Shown here: positions 8,041 through 14,635 of the stretch, piece after piece
How positions within the stretch are numbered: the first letter of the stretch is position 1
How the letters are laid out: each line of letters begins with the position of its first letter
Source: JBDSTZ01 sp039927975
Lineage (GTDB): Bacteria; Pseudomonadota; Gammaproteobacteria; Burkholderiales; Burkholderiaceae_D
Reading direction: 5' to 3'
DNA length: 20,922 nucleotides
Assembly: GCA_039927975.1 (NCBI GenBank)
Contig: JBDSTZ010000203.1
Span: 1 to 20,922, forward strand
Program-made: the position numbers and the translations under genes
The notes under the pieces: generated by a model
Databases searched by the model: none
What the model was told of the DNA's origin: nothing
Seen by the model: the letters and a program-made list of their open reading frames with translations, nothing else

Positions 8041-8128
8041 GCTTCCCTTCGCTGGCATTATCCAGATCAGGTTCGAAGGGTATTTCTCACCCGCGCGCGG
8101 CGTTTGCAGCGCACAGGACCCCCAGCAA
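8041..8128 (-). promoter_or_regulatory. TPP riboswitch (thi box)
   Basis: The minus strand carries the conserved TPP-aptamer core almost letter for letter: a GGTGAGAAATACCC segment (pyrimidine-sensor arm, normally CTGAGA), then ACCTGATCTGGATAATGCC followed by AGCGAAGGGAAGC (pyrophosphate-sensor arm and closing stem). The 5' side GCTGGGGGTCC at 8116-8126 provides the matching strands for P1/P2. Orientation points to the dadA-like gene at 7901, 139 bases downstream. A GGACC-GCCC-GGTCC hairpin at 8022-8035 may belong to the expression platform; it has no U-run, so translational control or Rho-dependent termination is more likely than intrinsic termination. Confidence 0.93.
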
Positions 8129-8152
8129 TGCCGCCTCGCGGCGACGGCCTGT

Positions 8153-8158
8153 ATTGTA
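8153..8158 (-). promoter_or_regulatory. Candidate -10 box of the riboswitch transcript
   Basis: TACAAT on the minus strand lies about 25 bases before the aptamer 5' end and would start transcription near 8146. No good -35 hexamer is seen at 16-18 bp, so this is tentative. Confidence 0.3.
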
Positions 8159-8188
8159 AGCGATTTGGCGCAGGCCCGAAAAATTGGC

Positions 8189-8758
8189 TCAAGCGTGGCC
8201 GATGGCCGCGAGGGTCAGGCGGCGCAACTGGGCTTCGAGCGCGGCGGCACCGGGCGCCTCGCCCGACTCCACCCACCAGGCCAGCAGCGCGACGATGGCG
8301 CCCGCTACATAGTGCGATGTCGCCTCGCGCGGCCAGCCCGCCGGGATGAAGCGCGCAAGGTCCTCCTCCACCAGTTGCAGGACCATGGCCTGAAAGCGCA
8401 GTTGCACCGGCAAGGCGCTGCGCCGGCCTATCAGCGCGCGAAACAGGCTGCGCTGCTCGTCGATATGGGCGACCAGTCCGCCGGCAAACGCGAGCGGCGC
8501 GGCTTCATCAACCGCGCCAGGCGGCGCGCGCAGCAAGCGGCGCAGATCGTCCAGGCTGCCTTCGAGCAGCTGCTCCTTGCTCTGGAAGTGAATGTAGAAG
8601 GTGGAGCGGCCAATATTGGCGGCCGCGCACAGGTTCTGCACCGTGATGTCGTCCCAGCCATGGCGCAGCATCAAGGCCAGCATGGCGTCGCGCAAGGCGG
8701 CGCGGGTGCGCAGGACGCGGCGGTCGGCGCGCTCGGGACCACGAGAGAGGGCGGGCAT
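8189..8758 (-). CDS. TetR/AcrR-family transcriptional repressor
   Basis: 189 residues from the ATG at 8758, chosen because AAGGAG stands about eight bases before it; a longer frame reaching 8833 has no such site. The N-terminal TetR DNA-binding domain spans about residues 14-66, with the helix-turn-helix DDITVQNLCAAANIGRSTFY (36-55), whose GRSTFYIHF end is diagnostic of the family. The C-terminal ligand-binding half is divergent, as usual, so the inducer is unknown. It is divergent from a MacB-like ATPase/FtsX permease pair. Two inverted repeats with the half-site TGTCCA lie in the shared region, one of them inside both candidate promoters. I infer that it represses itself and the transporter and is released by the transported compound or a related signal. 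Confidence 0.9.
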   Translation of the reverse strand: MPALSRGPERADRRVLRTRAALRDAMLALMLRHGWDDITVQNLCAAANIGRSTFYIHFQSKEQLLEGSLDDLRRLLRAPPGAVDEAAPLAFAGGLVAHIDEQRSLFRALIGRRSALPVQLRFQAMVLQLVEEDLARFIPAGWPREATSHYVAGAIVALLAWWVESGEAPGAAALEAQLRRLTLAAIGHA

Positions 8759-8773
8759 GTGTTGGCTCCTTGC

Positions 8774-8798
8774 TGGACACGCGCGCCCGATGTGTCCA
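8774..8798. promoter_or_regulatory. Palindrome in the tetR leader (candidate operator O2)
   Basis: Perfect inverted repeat TGGACAC-N11-GTGTCCA, located between the predicted tetR transcription start and its ribosome-binding site. It shares the half-site GTGTCCA with the palindrome at 8855-8868. Could be a second TetR operator or a leader hairpin. Confidence 0.5.
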
Positions 8799-8844
8799 TC
8801 ACTGCGCACCGGCGCGCGCGCTGTGCTGTTCAAGTCTTAGTCAA

Positions 8845-8873
8845 TTGCCAATCATAGACAGGTGTCCAATAAA
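8845..8873 (+). promoter_or_regulatory. Candidate promoter of the ABC/FtsX operon
   Basis: TTGCCA (8845-8850), 17-bp spacer, AATAAA (8868-8873): 5/6 and 4/6 matches to sigma70 consensus. The predicted start near 8880 gives a very short leader to the ATG at 8889, and makes the GTG at 8862 an unlikely start codon because it lies inside the spacer. Confidence 0.45.
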
Positions 8874-8879
8874 CCACAA
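8851..8879 (-). promoter_or_regulatory. Candidate promoter of tetR
   Basis: On the minus strand TTGTGG (8879-8874), 17-bp spacer, TATGAT (8856-8851). It overlaps the divergent transporter promoter almost completely. Predicted start is near 8844, leaving a leader of about 85 bases. Confidence 0.5.
8855..8868. promoter_or_regulatory. Candidate TetR operator O1 shared by both promoters
   Basis: Near-perfect palindrome TAGACA-GG-TGTCCA. It lies in the spacer of both predicted promoters, so one bound dimer could block both directions. Confidence 0.55.
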
Positions 8880-8888
8880 GGTGTCTGT

Positions 8889-9587
8889 ATGATTGAACTT
8901 AACGGCGTCAGCAAGCGCTACCCGGGTGTCGGCAAAGGCTTCCTCGCACTCGACGACGTCGATCTGCGTTTGCCGGGCGGTGAATTCGTCGCCATCGTCG
9001 GCAAATCGGGCAGCGGCAAATCAACCCTGATCAACCTGATTGCCGGCATCGACCGCCCCAGCGCCGGCACCGTCTCGGTCGACGGCACGCCGGTTCATGC
9101 GCTCGGCGAAACCGCGCTGGCGGCGTGGCGCGGGCGCCATGTCGGAGTCGTGTTCCAGTTCTTTCACCTGCTGCCGACCCTGACGGTGGCCGAGAACGTC
9201 ATGCTGCCGATGGACTTTTGCGGCCTGTATCGGGGCGCGGCGGCGCGTGCGCGCGCGCTGATGCTGCTCGCCCAGTTCGACATCGCCGAGCAGGCCGACA
9301 AGCTGCCATCGAGCCTGTCCGGCGGCCAGCAGCAGCGCGCCGCGATCGCCCGCGCGCTGGCCAACGATCCGCCCCTGCTCGTCGCCGACGAACCAACCGG
9401 CAATCTCGATTCGCACACCGCCGGCGACGTGCTGGCGCTGCTGACGGCGCTGGCCGCCGGCGGCAAGAGCGTGCTGTTGGTGACCCACGAACGCGAGCTG
9501 GCGGACGTGGCCGACCGCGTCATCACCCTGGCCGACGGCAAGGTGGTGCAGCAAGCCGGCAAGCGTCGCGGGAGCCGCCATGCTTGA
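8889..9587 (+). CDS. ABC transporter ATP-binding protein (MacB/LolD type)
   Basis: 232-residue nucleotide-binding subunit from the ATG at 8889, which has AAGG at 8878-8881 and starts with the usual MIELNGVSKRY; an in-frame GTG at 8862 would add nine residues. Walker A GKSGSGKS (38-45), Q-loop Q90, signature LSGGQ (143-147), Walker B LLVADEP (163-169, catalytic E168), D-loop NLDS and H-loop H200 are all present, so it should be an active ATPase. The sequence belongs to the type VII ABC group (MacB, LolD, FtsE), which drives mechanotransmission in the periplasm rather than solute passage through the membrane. It overlaps the next gene by eight bases, so the FtsX permease is its partner. It is divergent from a TetR regulator. 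Confidence 0.93.
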   Translation: MIELNGVSKRYPGVGKGFLALDDVDLRLPGGEFVAIVGKSGSGKSTLINLIAGIDRPSAGTVSVDGTPVHALGETALAAWRGRHVGVVFQFFHLLPTLTVAENVMLPMDFCGLYRGAAARARALMLLAQFDIAEQADKLPSSLSGGQQQRAAIARALANDPPLLVADEPTGNLDSHTAGDVLALLTALAAGGKSVLLVTHERELADVADRVITLADGKVVQQAGKRRGSRHA

Positions 9588-11973
9588 GCGCCTGCCGGAC
9601 TCGCTCGCGCCACGCTGGCGCAAACTGCTGCGCGATATGCAAGCCGAGAAGGAACGTGTCGCCCTGATGCTGGCGGCGATCACCGTCAGCCTGGCCGCCG
9701 TGGGCGCGGTACTCGGTGCCTACGCCGTACTGACGCGCGAAATCGGCACCAGCTATCTGGGCACCCATCCGGCCGCCGCGACGCTTGAGCTCGAAGGCGA
9801 TGCCGACGCCGCCGCGCTGGCGATCGCCCGCGCCAGTCCGGGCGTGGCGGTGGCCGAGGCACGCGAGGTGCTGCAGGCGCGCGTGCGGGTCGGCGCCGAC
9901 TGGCGTCCCTTGCTGCTGTTCGTCATCGACGACTTCAGCGCCATGCGGCTCAACACCGTCACCCGGCTTGAGGGCGCCTGGCCGCCGCCCGCCGGCGCCA
10001 TGCTGATCGAGCAAAGCGCGGCCGCCATGTTCAGCGGCGCTCGCGCCGGCACGCTGCTGGTAAAGACCGCGAACGGCGCGCCGCGCGCGATCGCCGTGCA
10101 TGGCATGGTGCACGATCCGAGCCTGGCGCCGGCCTGGCAGGAGCGCGAGGGTTACGGCTACATCAGCCGCGCCACGCTGGCCGTTCTGGGCGAGCCGCGC
10201 GCTCTGCACGAACTGCGCATCGGGCTGCGCGATCCGCTGGCCGAGCGGCCGGCCATCACCGCGCTGGCCGCGCAGCTGGCGGCAAGCCTGGGCGCGGCCG
10301 GCCACCCGGTCCACGAAATCCGGATTCCGCCGCCGCGCCAGCATCCGCACCAGCGCCAGATGACCACCATGCTGTTCCTGATGCTGTCGTTTAGCCTGCT
10401 GGCGCTGCTACTGGGCGCCATCCTGGTCGCCAGCCTGCTGTCGGCGCTGCTGGCGCGCCAGGTACGCGAAATCGGCGTGATGAAGACGGTCGGCGCGCGC
10501 ACCAGCCAGATCTTTGCGCAATACACGGTGCTGGTGGCGCTGCTCGGCGCGAGCGCGCTGCTGATCGCCATGCCGCTCGGGCTGGCGATCGGCGAAAAGA
10601 TGGCCGGCGCGATCTCGGGGCTGCTCAATTTCCGGATTGCCGACAGCGCCGCGCCATGGTGGGTGTTCCTGGTCCAGGCGGCGGCCGGCATCGCGCTGCC
10701 ACTGCTGGTGGCCGCGCTGCCGATCGGCGCGGCCAGCCGCATGAGCGTGCGCGCCGCGCTCGACCAGGTCGGCGGCGCCACCGAGACCCTGCGTCAGTGG
10801 GCCGCGCGTTTGCCCTGGCCGCTGCGCAACGCACTGCGGCGCCCGCGCCGGCTGGCGCTGACCGTCGCCCTGCTCGCAAGCGGCGGCGCGATGTTCATGG
10901 CGGCGCTGAACGTCAAGGCCAGTTGGGAGCGCAATATCGACAAGGTCTACCAGACCCGCCACTACGACGTCGAGATCACGTTCCACCATGCCGAACCGGC
11001 GCAAGTCGCCGAGCGCCTGCGCGCCCTGCCCGGCGTCGCCGAGGTCGAGGCCTGGGGCTACAGCCCGACCGCATTCGCCAGGCCCGGCCAGATCGACATC
11101 GCGAGCACCTACCCGGACCGCGCCCACGCCAGCTTTGCGATGCTGGCGCCGCCAGCGGCCACCCGCATGATCAGCTTCCCCGTGCTGGCCGGACGCTGGT
11201 TGCGCGCCGACGACGAGGACGCGGTGGTGCTCAACCATGCGGCGCTGGCGCGCGCGCCGGCGCTGAGAATCGGCCAGCGGATCACCCTGTCGATCGATGG
11301 CAGGGCACGCGACTGGCGCCTGGTGGGCGTGGTCGAGGAAATCGGCGCCGCCGGCGTCGCCTACGTCAACCAGGCCGCCTTCGCCCGCGCCGCCGGCACC
11401 GGCGAGGCGGCGCGGATGCTGCGCATCGCCGCCCGCGCCGGCAGTCCCGCCCAACGTGAACAACTGGTGCGCGCGATCGACCAGCTCCTGCTCGACGACG
11501 GCGTGAGCGTCGACACGGCGGTCCCGCTGACCGAGCTGCGCACCGCGATGTCGGACCATATCGCCATCCTGATCAAGGCGCTGATGGCGATGGCGCTGGT
11601 GATGGCGAGCGTCGGCGGGCTGGGCCTGACGGCGGCGATGAGCATCAGCGTGCTCGAACGCGCGCGCGAATTCGGCATCATGAAGACCATCGGCGCGACG
11701 CCGCGCCGCATCAGCGCGCTGCTGCTGGGAGAGGCGCTGTCGATCGCGGCGGCCGGCTGGTGCGCCGCGCTGCTGCTGGCGCTGCCGCTGACGCTGCTGC
11801 TCGACATCCTGGTCGGCCAGCTCGGCTTTGTCGCCCCCCTGCCCTTTGTCGTGGCGGCGGCGCCGGCCGCTGCCTGGCTGGCTCTGCTGGCGCTGCTGTC
11901 GGTGCTGGCGACCTGGCTGCCGGCGCGGCGCGCGGGACAAAGTTCGGTGGCGGTGGCCTTGCTTGGCCTGTGA
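9580..11973 (+). CDS. Large FtsX-like ABC permease with two FtsX modules
   Basis: 797 residues. The start ATG overlaps the end of the ATPase gene (9580-9587), so the two are translationally coupled. Two copies of the MacB/FtsX architecture are fused. Module 1 has TM about 28-51, a periplasmic domain, then TM about 264-292, 314-336 and 360-385. Module 2 has TM about 424-443, a periplasmic domain, then TM about 660-688, 712-738 and 755-781. Each module repeats the coupling motif after its second TM: REIGVMKTVGA (296-306) and REFGIMKTIGA (696-706). The fused form should work without a second copy, unlike the MacB dimer. No MacA-like adaptor or outer-membrane channel is encoded alongside. The family handles lipoproteins, peptides, antibiotics or adhesin export, and the cargo here is unknown. 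Confidence 0.92.
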   Translation: MLERLPDSLAPRWRKLLRDMQAEKERVALMLAAITVSLAAVGAVLGAYAVLTREIGTSYLGTHPAAATLELEGDADAAALAIARASPGVAVAEAREVLQARVRVGADWRPLLLFVIDDFSAMRLNTVTRLEGAWPPPAGAMLIEQSAAAMFSGARAGTLLVKTANGAPRAIAVHGMVHDPSLAPAWQEREGYGYISRATLAVLGEPRALHELRIGLRDPLAERPAITALAAQLAASLGAAGHPVHEIRIPPPRQHPHQRQMTTMLFLMLSFSLLALLLGAILVASLLSALLARQVREIGVMKTVGARTSQIFAQYTVLVALLGASALLIAMPLGLAIGEKMAGAISGLLNFRIADSAAPWWVFLVQAAAGIALPLLVAALPIGAASRMSVRAALDQVGGATETLRQWAARLPWPLRNALRRPRRLALTVALLASGGAMFMAALNVKASWERNIDKVYQTRHYDVEITFHHAEPAQVAERLRALPGVAEVEAWGYSPTAFARPGQIDIASTYPDRAHASFAMLAPPAATRMISFPVLAGRWLRADDEDAVVLNHAALARAPALRIGQRITLSIDGRARDWRLVGVVEEIGAAGVAYVNQAAFARAAGTGEAARMLRIAARAGSPAQREQLVRAIDQLLLDDGVSVDTAVPLTELRTAMSDHIAILIKALMAMALVMASVGGLGLTAAMSISVLERAREFGIMKTIGATPRRISALLLGEALSIAAAGWCAALLLALPLTLLLDILVGQLGFVAPLPFVVAAAPAAAWLALLALLSVLATWLPARRAGQSSVAVALLGL

Positions 11974-12031
11974 AAGGCCGTTAAGGCCGGATCGCGCCGT
12001 TCAAGGTGCGACGCCAATCGCGCTGCAGCGC

Positions 12032-13120
12032 TCACGCATGGTGATCATGACGGTGATGGATATCGGGATAGTGGCGATGGCTGTGCCGGAGTGGCGCGTG
12101 GCGGTGCGTGTGCGTGTGGGGTTCGCGGGCGTCCCAGCCGGCATCGTGTTCATGCTGGTGATGGCTGTCGTGGCTGTGTTCATGCGCGTGCTCGAGCGGC
12201 GCGTGCGTGTGCTCGTGCTCATGGTTTTCGGTCAGGTGCAACCACAGGCCGCCGCCCATCAGCGCAGCGGCGATCCAGAACAGCGGACCGGGCGCCTCGC
12301 CCGGCATCGCCAGCGCAATGGCCGCGCCGACAAACGGCGCCGCCGAAAAATACGCGCCTGTGCGCGCCGTGCCAAGATGGCGCAGCGCCAGCACAAACAG
12401 GACCAGGCTCAGACCGTAGCCGCAAAAGCCGACCAGGCCGGCCGCCAGCAAGGCGCGCGTGTCCGGCATCGGCAATCCCATGAAGAGGGCGATGCAGAGG
12501 TTGACCGAACCGGCCACCAGGCCCTTGATACAGGCAATCTGGAGCGGATCGCTGGCCGACACCTTGCGCGTCAGGTTATTGTCGATCGCCCAGCACAGGC
12601 AGGCGCCGACGGTCGCCAGCGCGCCCCAGGGCACGCCAAGCACCGGAATCTGCTCCCACGACAGCAAGGCGCCCGCCAGCACGATCAGCAGCATGCCGAT
12701 GAATATGCGGCGATCGAAATTTTCCTTGAAGACGAACCAGGCGATCAAGGCCGTCAGCACGCCTTCCATATTGAGCAGCAAGGAGGCGGCCGACGCCGAC
12801 GTCAGCCTCAGGCCGGTCATCAGCAGCACCGGACCGGCTATGCCGCCGGCGCCGATCGCGCCCACCAGCCATGGCAGGTCCGGCGCCGTCAGCGCCACCG
12901 GCTTGCTCGGCGGCCGATGTCTGGCCAACGCCCGCACCAGGTAGCAGGCCAGCAGGCCGATGCCGCTGCCCAGGTATAGCAGTGCGGCCAGGGTCACCGC
13001 CGCGACGTGGTCGACGAGCGCCTTGGAAAATGGGGTGCTGGCGCCGAACAGCGCCGCCGCCAGCAAAGCATACAGAACGCCTTTGTGGATGACCGCTTGC
13101 TCTCTCATGGTATTGCCCAT
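12032..13120 (-). CDS. EamA/DMT-family permease with histidine-rich C-terminal tail
   Basis: 362 residues from the ATG at 13120, which has AAGGTG about four bases before it; the ATG four codons later is the alternative. The body (about 5-295) is a drug/metabolite transporter with two EamA repeats and about ten TM helices, for example LLAAALFGASTPFSKAL near the N-terminus and the second-repeat start WGALATVGACLCWAIDNNLTRK. The last 63 residues (300-362) are a hydrophilic tail with 24 histidines in HEH, HTH, HSH and HHRHDHH patterns. DMT proteins move metabolites, drugs or amino acids across the inner membrane. Such a tail is known in metal transporters and metallochaperones, where it binds Ni, Co, Zn or Cu. 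I infer metal sensing, storage or export, but substrate and direction are unproven. Confidence 0.88.
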   Translation of the reverse strand: MGNTMREQAVIHKGVLYALLAAALFGASTPFSKALVDHVAAVTLAALLYLGSGIGLLACYLVRALARHRPPSKPVALTAPDLPWLVGAIGAGGIAGPVLLMTGLRLTSASAASLLLNMEGVLTALIAWFVFKENFDRRIFIGMLLIVLAGALLSWEQIPVLGVPWGALATVGACLCWAIDNNLTRKVSASDPLQIACIKGLVAGSVNLCIALFMGLPMPDTRALLAAGLVGFCGYGLSLVLFVLALRHLGTARTGAYFSAAPFVGAAIALAMPGEAPGPLFWIAAALMGGGLWLHLTENHEHEHTHAPLEHAHEHSHDSHHQHEHDAGWDAREPHTHTHRHAPLRHSHRHYPDIHHRHDHHA

Positions 13121-13297
13121 CTGACACCTTGCTAAGTGGCCATGCCGCTCACGCGCAAACGTGCGGGCGACGACCTGATTCCACCCAATTATGCCGCAAC
13201 CGTCGCATGCGGGCTGTCTGCCAGGACGTGGCGCCCGCTTCACGCTCCGGTAACAATTGCCCGATAGAATCTTTCCATCCCGCTTTCCAAACAGTCC
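13121..13297. promoter_or_regulatory. Divergent promoter region between the DMT permease and the 165-residue protein
   Basis: This 177-bp interval must hold promoters for both flanking genes. GATAGAAT at 13263-13270 is a fair plus-strand -10 box, 28 bases before the 13298 start, without a convincing -35. A CATAAT on the minus strand near 13187-13192 is a weak -10 candidate for the permease. No riboswitch or clear operator was recognised. Confidence 0.35.
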
Positions 13298-13795
13298 ATG
13301 ACCAACACGATGCTCTCCGCCGCCCCGAACCTGCTGACCGTCTACGTTAAGACGGGGGCGGGACGCGCGGAAATGCATCGCCTCGACAGCGACCTGACGC
13401 GCAGGCAGCGCAGTGTCCTGATCATGGTCGATGGCCGCAAGCGCCTCGGTGAAATCGGCATGGCGCTGCCGCTGGCCGAACTCGAAACCATCGTCAGCGC
13501 CCTGCTGGCGGGCGGTCTGATCGCCGGCCCGCCTTCCGCCGCGCCTGCCGTTCCCGCCGATCCGGCCAGGCTGGCGCGCATCAAGGCGATGATGGTGCGC
13601 AGCGCCGAAGCGTATCTGGGCGTGATGGCCGGCGACGTGGTGCGGCGGGTCGACAAAGCGGCCAACGAAGCCGAACTGAAGTCGGTGCTCGGCCACTGGC
13701 ACATGGCGATGCGCGAATCGAAGTACGGGCGCGAGGTCGCCGGCCTGCACCTGGAAGAAATCCGCGAACACTTCGACGCCGTCGCCACAATCTGA
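13298..13795 (+). CDS. Conserved protein of unknown function, two small domains
   Basis: 165 residues, no signal peptide or TM segment, probably cytosolic. Residues about 12-77 read as a compact alpha/beta or winged-helix-like unit with the core RQRSVLIMVDGRKRLGEI and a following LETIVSALLAGGLI helix-turn. A Pro/Ala-rich linker (about 78-90) leads to a helical C-terminal domain (about 91-165) containing AEAYLGVMAGDVVRRV and a charged amphipathic helix at the end. I recall similar unnamed proteins in Oxalobacteraceae and Burkholderiales but no function. The start at 13298 lacks a good ribosome-binding site, and an ATG at 13310 is equally possible. It is monocistronic, between a divergent permease and a Lol-like operon with its own promoter. 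Confidence 0.75.
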   Translation: MTNTMLSAAPNLLTVYVKTGAGRAEMHRLDSDLTRRQRSVLIMVDGRKRLGEIGMALPLAELETIVSALLAGGLIAGPPSAAPAVPADPARLARIKAMMVRSAEAYLGVMAGDVVRRVDKAANEAELKSVLGHWHMAMRESKYGREVAGLHLEEIREHFDAVATI

Positions 13796-13868
13796 TTGCC
13801 ACGGCGTCCGCGCGCCGCTCCCCGCGTCCAGTTGCGTCCTTGCTATAGGTTCTTGCCCGAAATTCAAC

Positions 13869-13874
13869 TATAAT
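13869..13874 (+). promoter_or_regulatory. -10 box of the Lol-like operon
   Basis: Perfect TATAAT in an AT-rich pocket of an otherwise GC-rich gap, 53 bases before the start codon at 13928. The best-spaced -35 sequence is poor (AGGTTC at 13846-13851), so an activator or extended contacts may be needed. Confidence 0.5.
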
Positions 13875-13927
13875 TTTCCAACTCGGCATTTTCGTCCGCC
13901 ATCCCGCCATTTCCGCACAAAGGCACC

Positions 13928-14635
13928 ATGCATCTCGTCAGATTGAGGAATATCGGTCGATCCTACAAGCTCGATTCGGTCAGCGTGCCTGCGCTGGTCG
14001 ACATCAGCGTCGATATCGGCGAAAACCGCTTCACCGTCATCTCGGGCCAATCCGGCAGCGGCAAGACCACCCTGCTCAATCTGATCGGCTGCATCGACCG
14101 GCCCGACCACGGCAAGATGCGGGTGGCCGGCCAGAATCCGCTGAAAATGAGCGACGACGCGCTGGCCGATTTTCGCGCCACCCAGCTCGGCTTCATTTTC
14201 CAGAACTTCAACCTGCTGCCGGTGCTGACGGCCTACGAAAACGTCGAATACCCGCTGCTGCTGGCGCGCGTGCCGCCGGCCGAGCGCCACGAGCGCGTCA
14301 TGTCGCTGCTCGAATCGGTCGGCTTGGGAGACCGCATCCACAACCGTCCCGGCCAGCTTTCCGGCGGCCAGCGTCAGCGCGTGGCGATCGCGCGCGCACT
14401 GGCACCGGCGCCGAAAATGGTGCTGGCCGACGAACCGACCGCTAACCTCGACAGCAAGACTGGCACCGCCATCATCGAATTGATGCGCAAGATGCAGCGC
14501 GAGCGCCAGGTCTCGTTCATTTTTTCGTCCCACGATCCGCAGGTGTTGAAGGAAGCCGACGACACCATTTTTCTGCGCGACGGCAAAGTCGTCATGGTGC
14601 AGCGCGCCGACGGCAAACACGGGCCCGGCCTATGA
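13928..14635 (+). CDS. LolD-like ABC transporter ATP-binding protein
   Basis: 235 residues; the start has AAAGG about six bases upstream. Walker A GQSGSGKT (40-47), Q-loop Q92, signature LSGGQ (144-148), Walker B MVLADEP (164-170, E169), D-loop NLDS and H-loop H202 are complete. It belongs to the LolD/MacB/FtsE group of ATPases that pair with FtsX-type permeases. The stop overlaps the start of the permease gene by four bases (ATGA), so the two are co-translated. It is first gene of an operon with a permease, a LolA-like periplasmic protein and an outer-membrane barrel candidate. I infer it powers extraction of a lipid-like cargo from the inner membrane. It is not called lolD because the housekeeping locus is lolCDE and gene order differs here. 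Confidence 0.92.
   Translation: MHLVRLRNIGRSYKLDSVSVPALVDISVDIGENRFTVISGQSGSGKTTLLNLIGCIDRPDHGKMRVAGQNPLKMSDDALADFRATQLGFIFQNFNLLPVLTAYENVEYPLLLARVPPAERHERVMSLLESVGLGDRIHNRPGQLSGGQRQRVAIARALAPAPKMVLADEPTANLDSKTGTAIIELMRKMQRERQVSFIFSSHDPQVLKEADDTIFLRDGKVVMVQRADGKHGPGL

Noticed and set aside
8862..8888. GTG start for the ABC ATPase at 8862
   Set aside because: It would lie within the promoter spacer and operator, has no ribosome-binding site, and adds residues not seen in the family; ATG 8889 is better.
10408..11940. 510-codon minus-strand open frame
   Set aside because: Composition is dominated by Arg, Gln, His and Ala and it lies fully inside the FtsX permease gene.
11974..12031. Small inverted repeat AAGGCCGTTAAGGCC after the FtsX permease as a terminator
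   Set aside because: Stem of only four pairs and no T-run; not enough for a rho-independent terminator, although the two genes converge here.
12060..12235. GT/CG-rich repetitive-looking DNA as a tandem repeat or CRISPR-like array
   Set aside because: It codes for the histidine-rich tail (HxH runs), with no regular unit length or spacers.
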